Source of the DNA: JBCDCE01 sp039182515
GTDB taxonomy: Bacteria; Pseudomonadota; Alphaproteobacteria; Rhodobacterales; Rhodobacteraceae
Direction: 5' to 3'
NCBI GenBank assembly: GCA_039182515.1
Contig: JBCDCE010000017.1
Location: 1-60,639 of the forward strand
DNA: 60,639 nucleotides
Shown: piece after piece, positions 52,367 to 60,590 of the stretch
Layout of the letters: every line of letters begins with the position of its first letter
How positions within the stretch are numbered: the stretch's first letter is position 1
Made by a program: the position numbers and the translations under genes
The notes under the pieces: model-generated
What the model was told of the DNA's origin: nothing
The model's input: the letters and a program-made list of their open reading frames with translations, nothing else
Database searches by the model: none

Positions 52367-52912
52367 ATGCTGCTAGATACACCCATTTGCGATTTTGGCT
52401 GGCGCGCCCCGGATTTTACGCTGGAGCAAGCTGGAGGTGGCACTGTGGCGTTGCAAAGCGCGGTGGGGCCAAACGGGCTTCTGATCGCCTTCATTTGCAA
52501 TCACTGTCCTTATGTCAAAGCCATCGCGGATCGGTTCTCGGCGGACGCCAAAACCTTGCGCGCCGAAGGTGTGAATGTCTTGGCGATCATGTCGAACGAC
52601 TATATCAGCTACCCCGCCGACAGCCCCGAAGAAATGGTGAAATTTGCCGCCAAACACGGCTTTGAGTTTCCCTATCTCGTGGACGAAAACCAAACAGTTG
52701 GGCGCGCTTACGATGCCGTTTGTACGCCAGATTTCTTTGGCTTTAACAGAGGCTTAGAGCTTCAGTACCGAGGCCGCTTGGACGATCTGCGCATGAATGA
52801 AAGCAAAGACCGCGTGCCCGAATTGCTCAACGCCATGCGCCAAGTGGCCGACACCGGCCAAGGCCCAAAAGAGCAAACCCCGTCGATGGGCTGTTCCATT
52901 AAGTGGCGTTAA
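52367..52912 (+). CDS. Thioredoxin-fold redoxin (AhpC/TSA-like)
   Basis: 181 residues. The active-site pair is in FICNHCPYVKAIADRF (C-N-H-C), near residue 44, followed by LAIMSNDYISYPADSPEEMV. This pattern is found in small peroxiredoxin-like or thiol-disulfide proteins. No signal peptide is present, so it is cytoplasmic. ATG 52367 follows AAAAGGAG; the frame runs seven codons further upstream. Copy B of the nested palindrome begins two bases after its stop. Confidence 0.85.
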   Translation: MLLDTPICDFGWRAPDFTLEQAGGGTVALQSAVGPNGLLIAFICNHCPYVKAIADRFSADAKTLRAEGVNVLAIMSNDYISYPADSPEEMVKFAAKHGFEFPYLVDENQTVGRAYDAVCTPDFFGFNRGLELQYRGRLDDLRMNESKDRVPELLNAMRQVADTGQGPKEQTPSMGCSIKWR

Positions 52913-52914
52913 AG

Positions 52915-53009
52915 CACAATGCGAAGAACTTGAGGTATCTTATATCACCTGACGCGTTGAAACCAAAGGTTTCAGGCAGCGTTAGGTGATACAGGTATTT
53001 CGTATTGTG
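52915..53009. repeat. Nested palindromic element, copy B
   Basis: 95 bases. The outer arms CACAATGCGAA (52915-52925) and TTCGTATTGTG (52999-53009) have one mismatch. The inner arms TCACCT (52945-52950) and AGGTGA (52984-52989) enclose GAAACCaaaGGTTTC. It sits between two convergent genes and may terminate both. Confidence 0.85.
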
Positions 53010-53028
53010 ATATAGGCTGAGGCGTTTC

Positions 53029-53895
53029 TTACCGGTGATAAAAGGCCGATCGTTTGCCTTTCGCAGCCTGCACATGCATCCAATCGCGGTCTTCCATCCG
53101 GCCCAGCGAATACCAACCTTCCTCTTCCCAGCGTTCCCAAAAGAAATTCAGCTCAGGATGGGCAAGCGGCGGCGGCGGTGTGTCGTTGGTGGAGCGTTTG
53201 AGCTCGTTGCGTGAGCCGTAGAAATCCACGGCGATGCCCCAAGCATGGGTGGAGGGGCGCGACCCACCTCGGATATTTCGGCAAAAGGCGTCGCCTGAAA
53301 AACGGTTGAGCCCATGTTTTTCGATGCCCTCTTGGCCGTAGTGTTGATAGGTCGCTTTTAAAATCCGGCTGAGCGAGGGCGCCACGAGTTTATGCACCCG
53401 AAAGAAGGTGCGCTTTTTGCTCATGTCCCAATCGAGCCCCATGACCCAAGGGCTGTCGACTTTCTCAAAATCGAGCGGGCAATTGGGTGGATTCACCTTC
53501 CCGTAATGCGCATTCAGATCTGCCGTGCTTTCGCGCGGCCAGCCGTTTGGATTGACGTCCTTGGGCGAAATCGTATCGAACTGAACGGTCGCAACGCCGC
53601 TGCGTTCGCGCATCAACCAATCAGCTGCATCGCGGGTGAGGGGGCCATAGTAGCCATCAACCGGTCCGGGATCGTGGTCCGACTGGCGCAAAATCAATTG
53701 CAGGCTGGCTGCATAAATCCGGGTGTTGGGCCAATCGTGGTGCTCGCTGGGTACCTCGTCAGAATGTGCCGAAAGGAAGGTTTGGCAGGCGCTCAACGTG
53801 CCGGGACCAACCTTTCCATCGATCTTTTTGGTATAAAGGCCCTTTTCAGCAAGGCTCTCTTGTATCAGGCGAATATCACTTGCGCGCAGATCCAT
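53029..53895 (-). CDS. Peptidoglycan-binding protein with M15-type peptidase domain
   Basis: 288 residues. Residues 1-95 contain two peptidoglycan-binding-like modules (IRLIQESLAEKGLYTKKIDG and LRQSDHDPGPVDGYYGPLTR). Residues about 140-288 are an M15 zinc peptidase with SRPSTHAWGIAVDFYGSRNE (His and Asp ligands) and DWMHVQ (last His). There is no signal peptide, a trait of phage endolysins and gene-transfer-agent lysis proteins, but no phage genes are nearby. It probably cleaves cell-wall peptides. Confidence 0.8.
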   Translation of the reverse strand: MDLRASDIRLIQESLAEKGLYTKKIDGKVGPGTLSACQTFLSAHSDEVPSEHHDWPNTRIYAASLQLILRQSDHDPGPVDGYYGPLTRDAADWLMRERSGVATVQFDTISPKDVNPNGWPRESTADLNAHYGKVNPPNCPLDFEKVDSPWVMGLDWDMSKKRTFFRVHKLVAPSLSRILKATYQHYGQEGIEKHGLNRFSGDAFCRNIRGGSRPSTHAWGIAVDFYGSRNELKRSTNDTPPPPLAHPELNFFWERWEEEGWYSLGRMEDRDWMHVQAAKGKRSAFYHR

Positions 53896-53918
53896 GGCTA
53901 AAATTCCTCCGAAATATC

Positions 53919-54413
53919 CTAATTTGCAAATTGCTCCACGCTGTCCAAAAAGCAGCGGTAGGTTTCTAAATCTTGGGTGCCAAGCGGCGTATTATAAATT
54001 TTAAATCCGGTAACCTTTTGGGAGGAGCCTTCAAAATAGCCCGTTGCTCCGTCTTGGTATTCCACGATGAAAGCTAGATCGTCGCCCAAATCATTCGGGG
54101 CTTTGATCAAATCAATCACGTTTTTCGCATTGGCAAAGGCCAAATAGGGCCGTCCGCCTTGGCGTGGGGCGAAGAGAAAAAAGGAAGCTGAGGCTCCGCC
54201 GGATTGGGCTTCTACCCAGATGCTATCGCGTTTGGTCTCATTGCCAGACAGGCCCTTCACAATCATGCCCACTGGGATGAGCGCTGAAAACCAAGGGCCT
54301 GAGATTTGTGTACCTGAACATGCCGCTAGGGCATGAGAGCCCCAAAGGCTCAAGAAAAGCACGCCGGTGCATGCCGCTTTTCCTAATAAAGTCAGTTGCT
54401 TACGAAAAGCCAT
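53919..54413 (-). CDS. Small secreted protein, unknown function
   Basis: 164 residues. The N-terminus (CTGVLFLSLWGSHALAACSG) is a signal peptide, with likely cleavage at ALA. Two cysteines (ACSG and YRCFLD) could form a disulfide in the periplasm. No family was recognised. It lies 23 bases upstream of the M15 peptidase gene on the same strand and may share its transcript. Confidence 0.65.
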   Translation of the reverse strand: MAFRKQLTLLGKAACTGVLFLSLWGSHALAACSGTQISGPWFSALIPVGMIVKGLSGNETKRDSIWVEAQSGGASASFFLFAPRQGGRPYLAFANAKNVIDLIKAPNDLGDDLAFIVEYQDGATGYFEGSSQKVTGFKIYNTPLGTQDLETYRCFLDSVEQFAN

Positions 54414-54528
54414 TCTAAGCCAGGTCCTCCCACAGATATGGAAAGCTTATGAAGGCGCGCCTCGCGCGACAAGTCATCTATTCCACCAGTTGTGAAAAGG
54501 GGCAGAAACGCAAAAGGGGCAGGCCGTA

Positions 54529-54625
54529 GCACAATGCGAAATAACTGGGTCACTGAACGCTGCCTGAAACCTTTGGTTTCAACGCGTTCCGTGACAAAAA
54601 TTATCTCAAGCTTTTCGCATTATGC
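54529..54625. repeat. Nested palindromic element, copy C (inverted)
   Basis: 97 bases in the opposite orientation. The outer arms GCACAATGCGAA (54529-54540) and TTCGCATTATGC (54614-54625) have one mismatch, and the core GAAACCtttGGTTTC is bordered by GTCAC/GTGAC. It lies between two minus-strand genes. Confidence 0.85.
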
Positions 54626-54677
54626 TTTATGTGGCCCGCCCATTCGCAGAACGCGGTGTGTGCGCCGCTGTCTCGCT

Positions 54678-56867
54678 TTAAGCCGCTTTGCCGAACCGCC
54701 CGTAGAAGCTTTGGGTTTTCTCGGCCATTTCGCGCAAAAGCTCAGGGGTTTTGAAGCGCTCGCCAAATTCTTCTGTTAGCGCGTCGCAGCGCTCAGCGGC
54801 ATAAGGCGCGCCGATCATGTCGAGCCAGCTCAGCGGTCCACCGGACCAAGGCGCAAAGCCCCAACCCAAGATCGCGCCCACGTCGCCTTCGCGGATGTCC
54901 ATCAACACGCCGTCTTCGAGGGCACGCACAGCTTCGAGCACTTGGGCAAAGAGCAAGCGATGTTGCACGGTTTGCAAGTCAGGCTGTTCGTCCTTCACGG
55001 GGTATTTGGCTTCAAGCCCTTCCCATAGGAGCCCGCGTTTGCCTTTTTCATCGTAGGAATAGAAGCCCGCGTTCGCTTTGCGGCCTAAGCGCCCTTCGTC
55101 GAACATCCAAAAGAGCACTTCGTCCACAGCGCCATCGGGATACGCGTCGCCCATGGCGGCCTTCGTGGCTTTGGCGATCTTTACGCCCAGGTCCACTGAG
55201 GTTTCATCCACAAGCTGCAGCGGACCAAGCGGCATGCCCACGAGCTTTGCAGCATTCTCGATAAGCGCTGGTTCAACCCCTTCGGCGACCATGCGGATGC
55301 CTTCGTTGATGTAGGGGATGATGCAGCGGTTGGCGTAGAAGAAGCGCGCGTCGTTTACCACGATGGGGGTCTTGCGGATCTGGCGCACGAAATCGAGCGC
55401 TTTGGCCACGGCCACGTCGCCGGTCTCTTTGCTTTTGATGATCTCAACGAGCATCATCTTGTCGACAGGCGAGAAGAAGTGGATGCCGATGAATTGCTCA
55501 GGGCGCACGCTAGCTTTCGCAAGCTCTGTGATCGGCAATGTAGAGGTGTTGGAAGCAAAGATGCAGTCTTCGCCCACAATGGCTTCGACCTTTTTGGTCA
55601 TTTCTGCCTTCACGCCCATGTCTTCAAACACAGCCTCCACAATCAGATCGCAGCCTTTGAGGGCTTCAAGATCTGTGGTGGCGGTGATGCGGTTCAGCAT
55701 CGCATCCTTTTGTTCTGGCGTGGCTTTTTTGCGGGCAATGCCTTTGTCCATGTAGGCGGTGGTGTAGGCTTTGCCTTTGTCTGCGGCCTCTTGGTCGCGG
55801 TCCACAAGCACCACCTCGATGCCCGCTTTGGCGGAAACAAGTGCGATCCCTGCACCCATCATGCCTGCGCCCAAAATGCCTACTTTGGAGACCTTTTGAT
55901 CGGCCACGTCTTTGGGGCGCACCGCGCCTTTTTCCAGCGCTTCTTTGTTAATAAAGAGCGAGCGGATCATGTTCGATGAGCTTGGGTTCATCAGCACGTT
56001 GGTGAAGTAGCGTGCCTCGATTTTCAAAGCTGTGTCAAAGGGCACAAGCGCGCCTTCATAGGCGGCTGAGAGCAGCGCTTTGGCGGCGGGATAGACCCCT
56101 TGGGTCTTGCCGTTAACCATCGCAGAGGCGCCCACATAGGTCATAAAGCCCGCAGGGTTATAGGGCGCGCCGCCGGGCATCTTGTAGCCTTTTTCGTCCC
56201 AAGGCTTGACGATCTTTGGCTCGGAGAGAACCCATTGTTTGGCTGTTGCAAGGAGCTCATCTGCGGGCACAACTTCGTCAATCATCCCGGCTGCGAGGGC
56301 CTTCTTGGGGTCATTCAGCTTGCCTTCAAGGAGCAAAGGCGAGGCCGCCATGGCCCCCATTTTGCGCACAAGCCGCGTGGTGCCGCCGGCGCCGGGGAAG
56401 ATGCCCACCAAAATCTCAGGCAGGCCAATTTTGGCCTTTGGATTGTCAGCCACGAAAATGCGGTGGCAGGCGAGGGGAACCTCGTAGCCGATGCCAAGGC
56501 CCGTGCCTGGCATCGCGGCAGCAATCGGTTTGCCGCCTTTGTTGGTTTTGGGATCCATGCCTGCGCGCTCGATTTTGCGCAGCATTTTGTGACCAGCCAT
56601 GGTGAAATCAAAGAGCGCTTGTGCGGGATTGTCGCCCGCTTCTTCGCGGATCGATCCAAGCGTGTTGAGATCCATGCCGCCTGCGAAGGTGTCTTTGCCG
56701 GAGGTGATCACAGCGCCCTTGATGGCGTCGTTTGCAAGCACTTCGTCGATATGGGCGTTGAGCTCGAGCATGCTCTCGCGGCTCATCACGTTCATGGATT
56801 TGTCTTTGACATCCCAGGTGATGACGGCCACGCCGTCTGCGTCCACCGCCATGGTGAAATCTGTCAT
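54678..56867 (-). CDS. fadJ: Fatty acid oxidation multifunctional enzyme (enoyl-CoA hydratase / 3-hydroxyacyl-CoA dehydrogenase)
   Basis: 729 residues. Residues 1-190 form the hydratase/isomerase (ITSGKDTFAGGMDLNTLGSI; ILVGIFPGAGGTTRLVRKMG). From about residue 325 the dehydrogenase NAD motif reads VGILGAGMMGAGIALVSAKA, with the catalytic IHFFSPVDKMMLVEIIKS. It performs steps two and three of beta-oxidation. AGGGAG stands before its ATG. The thiolase gene lies upstream on the same strand with one small gene in between. Confidence 0.93.
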   Translation of the reverse strand: MTDFTMAVDADGVAVITWDVKDKSMNVMSRESMLELNAHIDEVLANDAIKGAVITSGKDTFAGGMDLNTLGSIREEAGDNPAQALFDFTMAGHKMLRKIERAGMDPKTNKGGKPIAAAMPGTGLGIGYEVPLACHRIFVADNPKAKIGLPEILVGIFPGAGGTTRLVRKMGAMAASPLLLEGKLNDPKKALAAGMIDEVVPADELLATAKQWVLSEPKIVKPWDEKGYKMPGGAPYNPAGFMTYVGASAMVNGKTQGVYPAAKALLSAAYEGALVPFDTALKIEARYFTNVLMNPSSSNMIRSLFINKEALEKGAVRPKDVADQKVSKVGILGAGMMGAGIALVSAKAGIEVVLVDRDQEAADKGKAYTTAYMDKGIARKKATPEQKDAMLNRITATTDLEALKGCDLIVEAVFEDMGVKAEMTKKVEAIVGEDCIFASNTSTLPITELAKASVRPEQFIGIHFFSPVDKMMLVEIIKSKETGDVAVAKALDFVRQIRKTPIVVNDARFFYANRCIIPYINEGIRMVAEGVEPALIENAAKLVGMPLGPLQLVDETSVDLGVKIAKATKAAMGDAYPDGAVDEVLFWMFDEGRLGRKANAGFYSYDEKGKRGLLWEGLEAKYPVKDEQPDLQTVQHRLLFAQVLEAVRALEDGVLMDIREGDVGAILGWGFAPWSGGPLSWLDMIGAPYAAERCDALTEEFGERFKTPELLREMAEKTQSFYGRFGKAA

Positions 56868-56946
56868 TGGTAAGCTCCCTTAAGGCTTGGAACCCGGTGT
56901 GCTGCGTGTGGGTTCGCGAGATCGTCAGCCAGAGAGCAAACAGACG

Positions 56947-57366
56947 TTATGCGCTCATGGCTCTTTGATAGATGGGTAAAACATGTGGAAAGGCGCGCTC
57001 GGCGTATTCCATCATTTCGATTTTGACGGCTCCGCCGGGCAAAGTCCGGCAAAACACTGTGCTGCTTGAGCGGTGAACGGTGCCCAGGCTCTTGCTCACA
57101 TGATAGCTTTCCAGCCAAATGCGTTGCTGGTCCGCTTTGGGCAGTTCGATCGCGGCCACTTCCGCGCAAAGCGCTGACACGCTTTGTGCATCCATGGCTT
57201 CTGCGTAGAGTTTCGCGACGCGAACAAGATCGATTTCCGTAAGGAAAATCTCCGTACCTTCCCGCGTGCTTAACACAAACGGAAAGCTGAAGTGTTCCAC
57301 AAAGAGTGGCCAGTTTTTGGTGATTAAAGCTTCGGAAAGTTGGTCGAAAAATACCTGCATATTCAT
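56947..57366 (-). CDS. Small protein of unknown function between fadA and fadJ
   Basis: 139 residues (or 137 from the second ATG). FFDQLSEALITKNWPLFVEH and VFCRTLPGGAVKIEMMEYAE suggest an NTF2/SnoaL-like cone fold, but this is a weak impression. No signal peptide or membrane segment is seen. It lies between the two beta-oxidation genes in the same direction and may be co-transcribed with fadJ. Confidence 0.6.
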   Translation of the reverse strand: MNMQVFFDQLSEALITKNWPLFVEHFSFPFVLSTREGTEIFLTEIDLVRVAKLYAEAMDAQSVSALCAEVAAIELPKADQQRIWLESYHVSKSLGTVHRSSSTVFCRTLPGGAVKIEMMEYAERAFPHVLPIYQRAMSA

Positions 57367-57477
57367 GGTATGCCCCTATGTCGAAATGCATGTGTGTGTC
57401 TTTAAATCTGATCACGACTTATGTCCTTTTTTCGACTGAGTTAGGGGGAGAATAGAGGTATTAAGCTGCAAAAATGA

Positions 57478-57527
57478 CCAATCGCTTATGCAATATTTGC
57501 ATGGCGAAATATTCGGAAAGCGATTGG
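57478..57527 (-). terminator. Intrinsic terminator after fadA
   Basis: CCAATCGCTT (57478-57487) pairs with AAGCGATTGG (57518-57527), and inside AATATTT pairs with AAATATT. On the minus strand the stem is followed by TCATTTTTG. It separates fadA from the small gene downstream. Confidence 0.7.
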
Positions 57528-57544
57528 CCGTTTGCATGTTCTTT

Positions 57545-58756
57545 TTAGACCCGTTCGATGACCGTTGCGGCGCCCATTCCGGAGGCCACACAGAGCGTTG
57601 CAAGCCCTGTTTCTTTGTCCTGACGCTCAAGTTCATCAAGCAAGGTGCCGATGATGATCGCACCTGTGGCGCCCAGTGGATGGCCCATCGCGATTGAGCC
57701 CCCATTGACGTTTACCTTGGCAGGATCTGCATCAAAATACTGCAAAAAGCGCAATACCACAGAGGCAAAAGCCTCATTGACCTCAAAAAGATCAATATCG
57801 GAGATCGACATGCCGCTATCGGCAAGGATTTTATCCGTTACAGGGACAGGGCCCGTGAGCATAATTGTGGGATCGAGACCAATTTTTGCGGTGGCTTTGA
57901 TGCGTGCGCGGGCTGTGAGACCGAACTTTTCGCCAAACTCTTTGTTGCCGATCAAAACGCCCGCAGAACCGTCCACAATACCGCTTGAGTTCCCGGCATG
58001 GTGGATGTGATTGATGGTTTCGAGATGCGGGTATTTCATCTTTGCGATTGCGTCAAAGCCAGGCATCATTTCGCCCATGTCTTTAAACGAAGCCTTCAAC
58101 GCACCAAGCTGTTGCATGTCTGTGCCGGGGCGCATGTATTCGTCGTTTGAGAGAATTTCGAGACCGTTGATATCGCGCACAGCTACGATGGATTTCTCAA
58201 ACCGATTGTCTTCCCATGCGGCTGCGGCGCGTTTTTGGCTTTCCACAGCCAAAGCATCTGCATCATCGCGGCTAAAGCCGTATTCTGTTGCGATGATATC
58301 GGCAGAAATGCCTTGCGGAACAAAGTAGCTTTCCATGGCGATGGAGGGATCAACCGCGATTGCTGCGCCGTCTGAGCCCATGGCCACGCGGCTCATGCAT
58401 TCAACGCCGCCAGCGATATAGCCCATGCCTGCGCCGCCTTTGACCTGGTTGGCGGCAATGTTGACCGCTTCCATGCCGCTTGCGCAGAACCGGTTGATCG
58501 ACAGGCCTGGGATCCGTTCGTCCAAATCGGAGGCCAGGACAGCTGTGCGCGCCAAACACCCGCCTTGCTCCATTACCTGGGTTGCGTTGCCCCAGATCAC
58601 GTCTTCAACGGCGTGGCCCTCAAGATTGTTGCGCTCTTTGAGGGCGTTCAGAACCCCTGAGGATAGCCGCGCGGCAGTCACCTCATGCAGGCTTCCGTCC
58701 TTGCGGCCTTTGCCACGCGGGGTGCGGATCGCGTCGTAGATATATGCGTCTGTCAT
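57545..58756 (-). CDS. fadA: Acetyl-CoA acyltransferase (thiolase)
   Basis: 403 residues. The acyl-accepting cysteine is in INRFCASGMEAVNIAANQ, the general-base histidine in NGGSIAMGHPLGATGA and the second cysteine in ATLCVASGMGAATVIERV. It cleaves 3-ketoacyl-CoA in the last step of beta-oxidation, acting with FadJ. A biosynthetic acetoacetyl-CoA thiolase is less likely given the neighbours. Confidence 0.92.
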   Translation of the reverse strand: MTDAYIYDAIRTPRGKGRKDGSLHEVTAARLSSGVLNALKERNNLEGHAVEDVIWGNATQVMEQGGCLARTAVLASDLDERIPGLSINRFCASGMEAVNIAANQVKGGAGMGYIAGGVECMSRVAMGSDGAAIAVDPSIAMESYFVPQGISADIIATEYGFSRDDADALAVESQKRAAAAWEDNRFEKSIVAVRDINGLEILSNDEYMRPGTDMQQLGALKASFKDMGEMMPGFDAIAKMKYPHLETINHIHHAGNSSGIVDGSAGVLIGNKEFGEKFGLTARARIKATAKIGLDPTIMLTGPVPVTDKILADSGMSISDIDLFEVNEAFASVVLRFLQYFDADPAKVNVNGGSIAMGHPLGATGAIIIGTLLDELERQDKETGLATLCVASGMGAATVIERV

Positions 58757-58768
58757 AAGTGTCTCCGT

Positions 58769-59395
58769 TTAAGCGCGGTCAGCGGGGCTGCCGGGCATGA
58801 GGTCGTAGGGGTGTTTCCAGCCAGGCGTGTCGCTGATGCGGGTGAGCCAGGCGTCGATATTGGGCCAGTCGCTCCGGTCAAAGCCGAAGGGTTCTGGGTA
58901 ATAGAGGTAAGAGCAGCAAGAGATGTCGGCCACTGTGAGGCTTTCCCCAACAACCCAGTCGCGCCCGTCTAGCTGGCGGTTGAGCACGTCATAAACTGAT
59001 TTGAGGCGGCCTTGGACAAAAGCGATCACTGGGGCGGGGCGTTTGTCTTCCGGCAGAAAGTTCATCAAGAAGCGTGCCATCCCGGCTTGGGACGACAGCT
59101 TGTGGTTGTCCCACATCACCCAGCGCAGAATTTCGTATTTATCCAGAGCTGAACCGCCCAGCTGGCCGGTCTTGTCTACGATATATTGCTGAATAGCACC
59201 CGATTGGCTCAAGGTGAGATCCCCGTCTACCAACACAGGGGCTTCTGCCATTGTGTTGAAGTCTCGGAAAGCTTCGGTGCGGGCTGCACCTCCGAAGAAA
59301 TCCACAAACACTGGCTCCCAATCTATGCCCGCAAGCTCCAGTGTTAGAGCTGCTTTATAGGAGTTTCCACTTTCCCCAAAACAGTAGAGTTGCAT
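58769..59395 (-). CDS. Glutathione S-transferase family protein
   Basis: 208 residues. The N-terminal thioredoxin-like half starts MQLYCFGESGNSYKAALTLE, with DLTLSQSGAIQQYIVDKTGQ containing the glutathione-binding Q-S pair. The helical C-terminal half includes LDGRDWVVGESLTVADISCC. ATG 59395 has AAAGGG at good distance; GTG 59404 is also in frame. It precedes fadA on the same strand by 12 bases, so the pair is probably one transcript. Confidence 0.87.
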   Translation of the reverse strand: MQLYCFGESGNSYKAALTLELAGIDWEPVFVDFFGGAARTEAFRDFNTMAEAPVLVDGDLTLSQSGAIQQYIVDKTGQLGGSALDKYEILRWVMWDNHKLSSQAGMARFLMNFLPEDKRPAPVIAFVQGRLKSVYDVLNRQLDGRDWVVGESLTVADISCCSYLYYPEPFGFDRSDWPNIDAWLTRISDTPGWKHPYDLMPGSPADRA

Positions 59396-59747
59396 CGCAT
59401 CCACCCTTTGAATTTTATTTGGAGGGGTCCAAGGCCCCTTTGGCCCCCCTTGGTTGCGCCAGTTGGGAGGGGGTATTTGAGCATCCCGTGCAGAGTGAGG
59501 TGTTAACCTTTTTACGCGCCTGGAATATCCAAAATCAGGTGGTGGTTCCCACCATTGTCAAGCTTAGGCTCTCGTAGAGCAAACAATTTAACTTGAAGAA
59601 TAATAACCCAAGAAACACCAGTAATAGCCCATTCTCATTCAGTTAAAAGCCCGATAGTCATTCGAGCTCGTTTTATGGCTCCACTACCCAGAACGAGTCA
59701 CAAACGGCGGAGCAGGGGGGAGGCGCTTTGATCCCTAGGATGAACCA

Positions 59748-59791
59748 GGGGGCACCACCATTGAGGTCCCCCGGGGGCACCTGGTGCCCCC
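59748..59791. repeat. Short GC-rich palindrome cluster in the foreign end
   Basis: GGGGGCACC occurs at 59748-59756 and again at 59773-59781, where it pairs with GGTGCCCCC (59783-59791) across one base. Function unknown. Confidence 0.5.
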
Positions 59792-60385
59792 CTTAACCCT
59801 CGCCCCACCGGGCATCGATGGCTTCCTTAAGGTTATCTATAAATAGCAGAAAAACAACGAGACGCAGCACCGCTGTTGAGGGCTCTGCCTCTCATCCCAT
59901 CAATTTCCCACCATCTCTGAAATTTTTTACCCCAGGTCACCCAAGGTCAGGTCACAGGGCGAGGTCAACTAAGTTCACCTCACTTCAACTTTTGAGCTCT
60001 ATAAAAGCTACATTTCCTAATCGATCAATTTCAAATTTCCTACACTTCATGACCCCTCAGGATCTACAATGTGAATATCTGGGATCTTTCGATTTTGTGA
60101 CCTGAGGTCAGGTCACGAGGTGACCTCTCCCATTGAAAAAGCATGGGGAAACGCTGTCTTATGATGTAAAAGTCACAAATACGATCGCAAATGCTCAGCT
60201 TGCTCAGAAAAGCGTTCTTGGACACTCTTTCACGGACCCCTTGGACCTCTCCGAAGTCATCCAATGTCACCAGGGGTTAAAAAACAGTATTTTGAAAATC
60301 ACTTTTGACCTAATTAAGATAGAGCAATGAATCAAACATGATCCTGTATGTCTTGTCACTGGCTCTCATTTTGTATACGGCAACA

Positions 60386-60580
60386 TCACTTTCTGACCTT
60401 TCGTGCCCATCTGCTCCGAAAGACACCTTGAGACACTGACTGCCTGAAAAGTATAGTCAACGGGACCGACAGCTGCTCACTGCACTCCTTTATAATTCGT
60501 GCACTAATGTTATCAGGCCCACAGGCCTTATGCACTTGGAGAGTACCGTAAAACTGAGCAACTTTGGTCCATGGGGGCAA
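60386..60580 (-). pseudogene. Non-LTR retrotransposon reverse transcriptase fragment (metazoan type)
   Basis: The minus strand encodes VHKACGPDNISARIIKECSE, then LSVPLTILFRQSVSQGVFRS. K-A-C-G-P-D-x-I-x-A-R-x-x-K-E and LF-x-x-S-x-x-x-G-x-x are hallmarks of the early reverse-transcriptase blocks in LINE elements of animals, especially cnidarian-like ones. The usual P after GVF is replaced and the frame stops soon after, so the copy is decayed. Nothing bacterial is known with this pattern. Confidence 0.75.
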
Positions 60581-60590
60581 CTTTGGTCCA
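60558..60590. repeat. Short direct repeat at the right end
   Basis: GCAACTTTGGTCCA occurs at 60558-60571 and 60577-60590, a 19-base period. It borders the reverse-transcriptase fragment. Confidence 0.6.
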
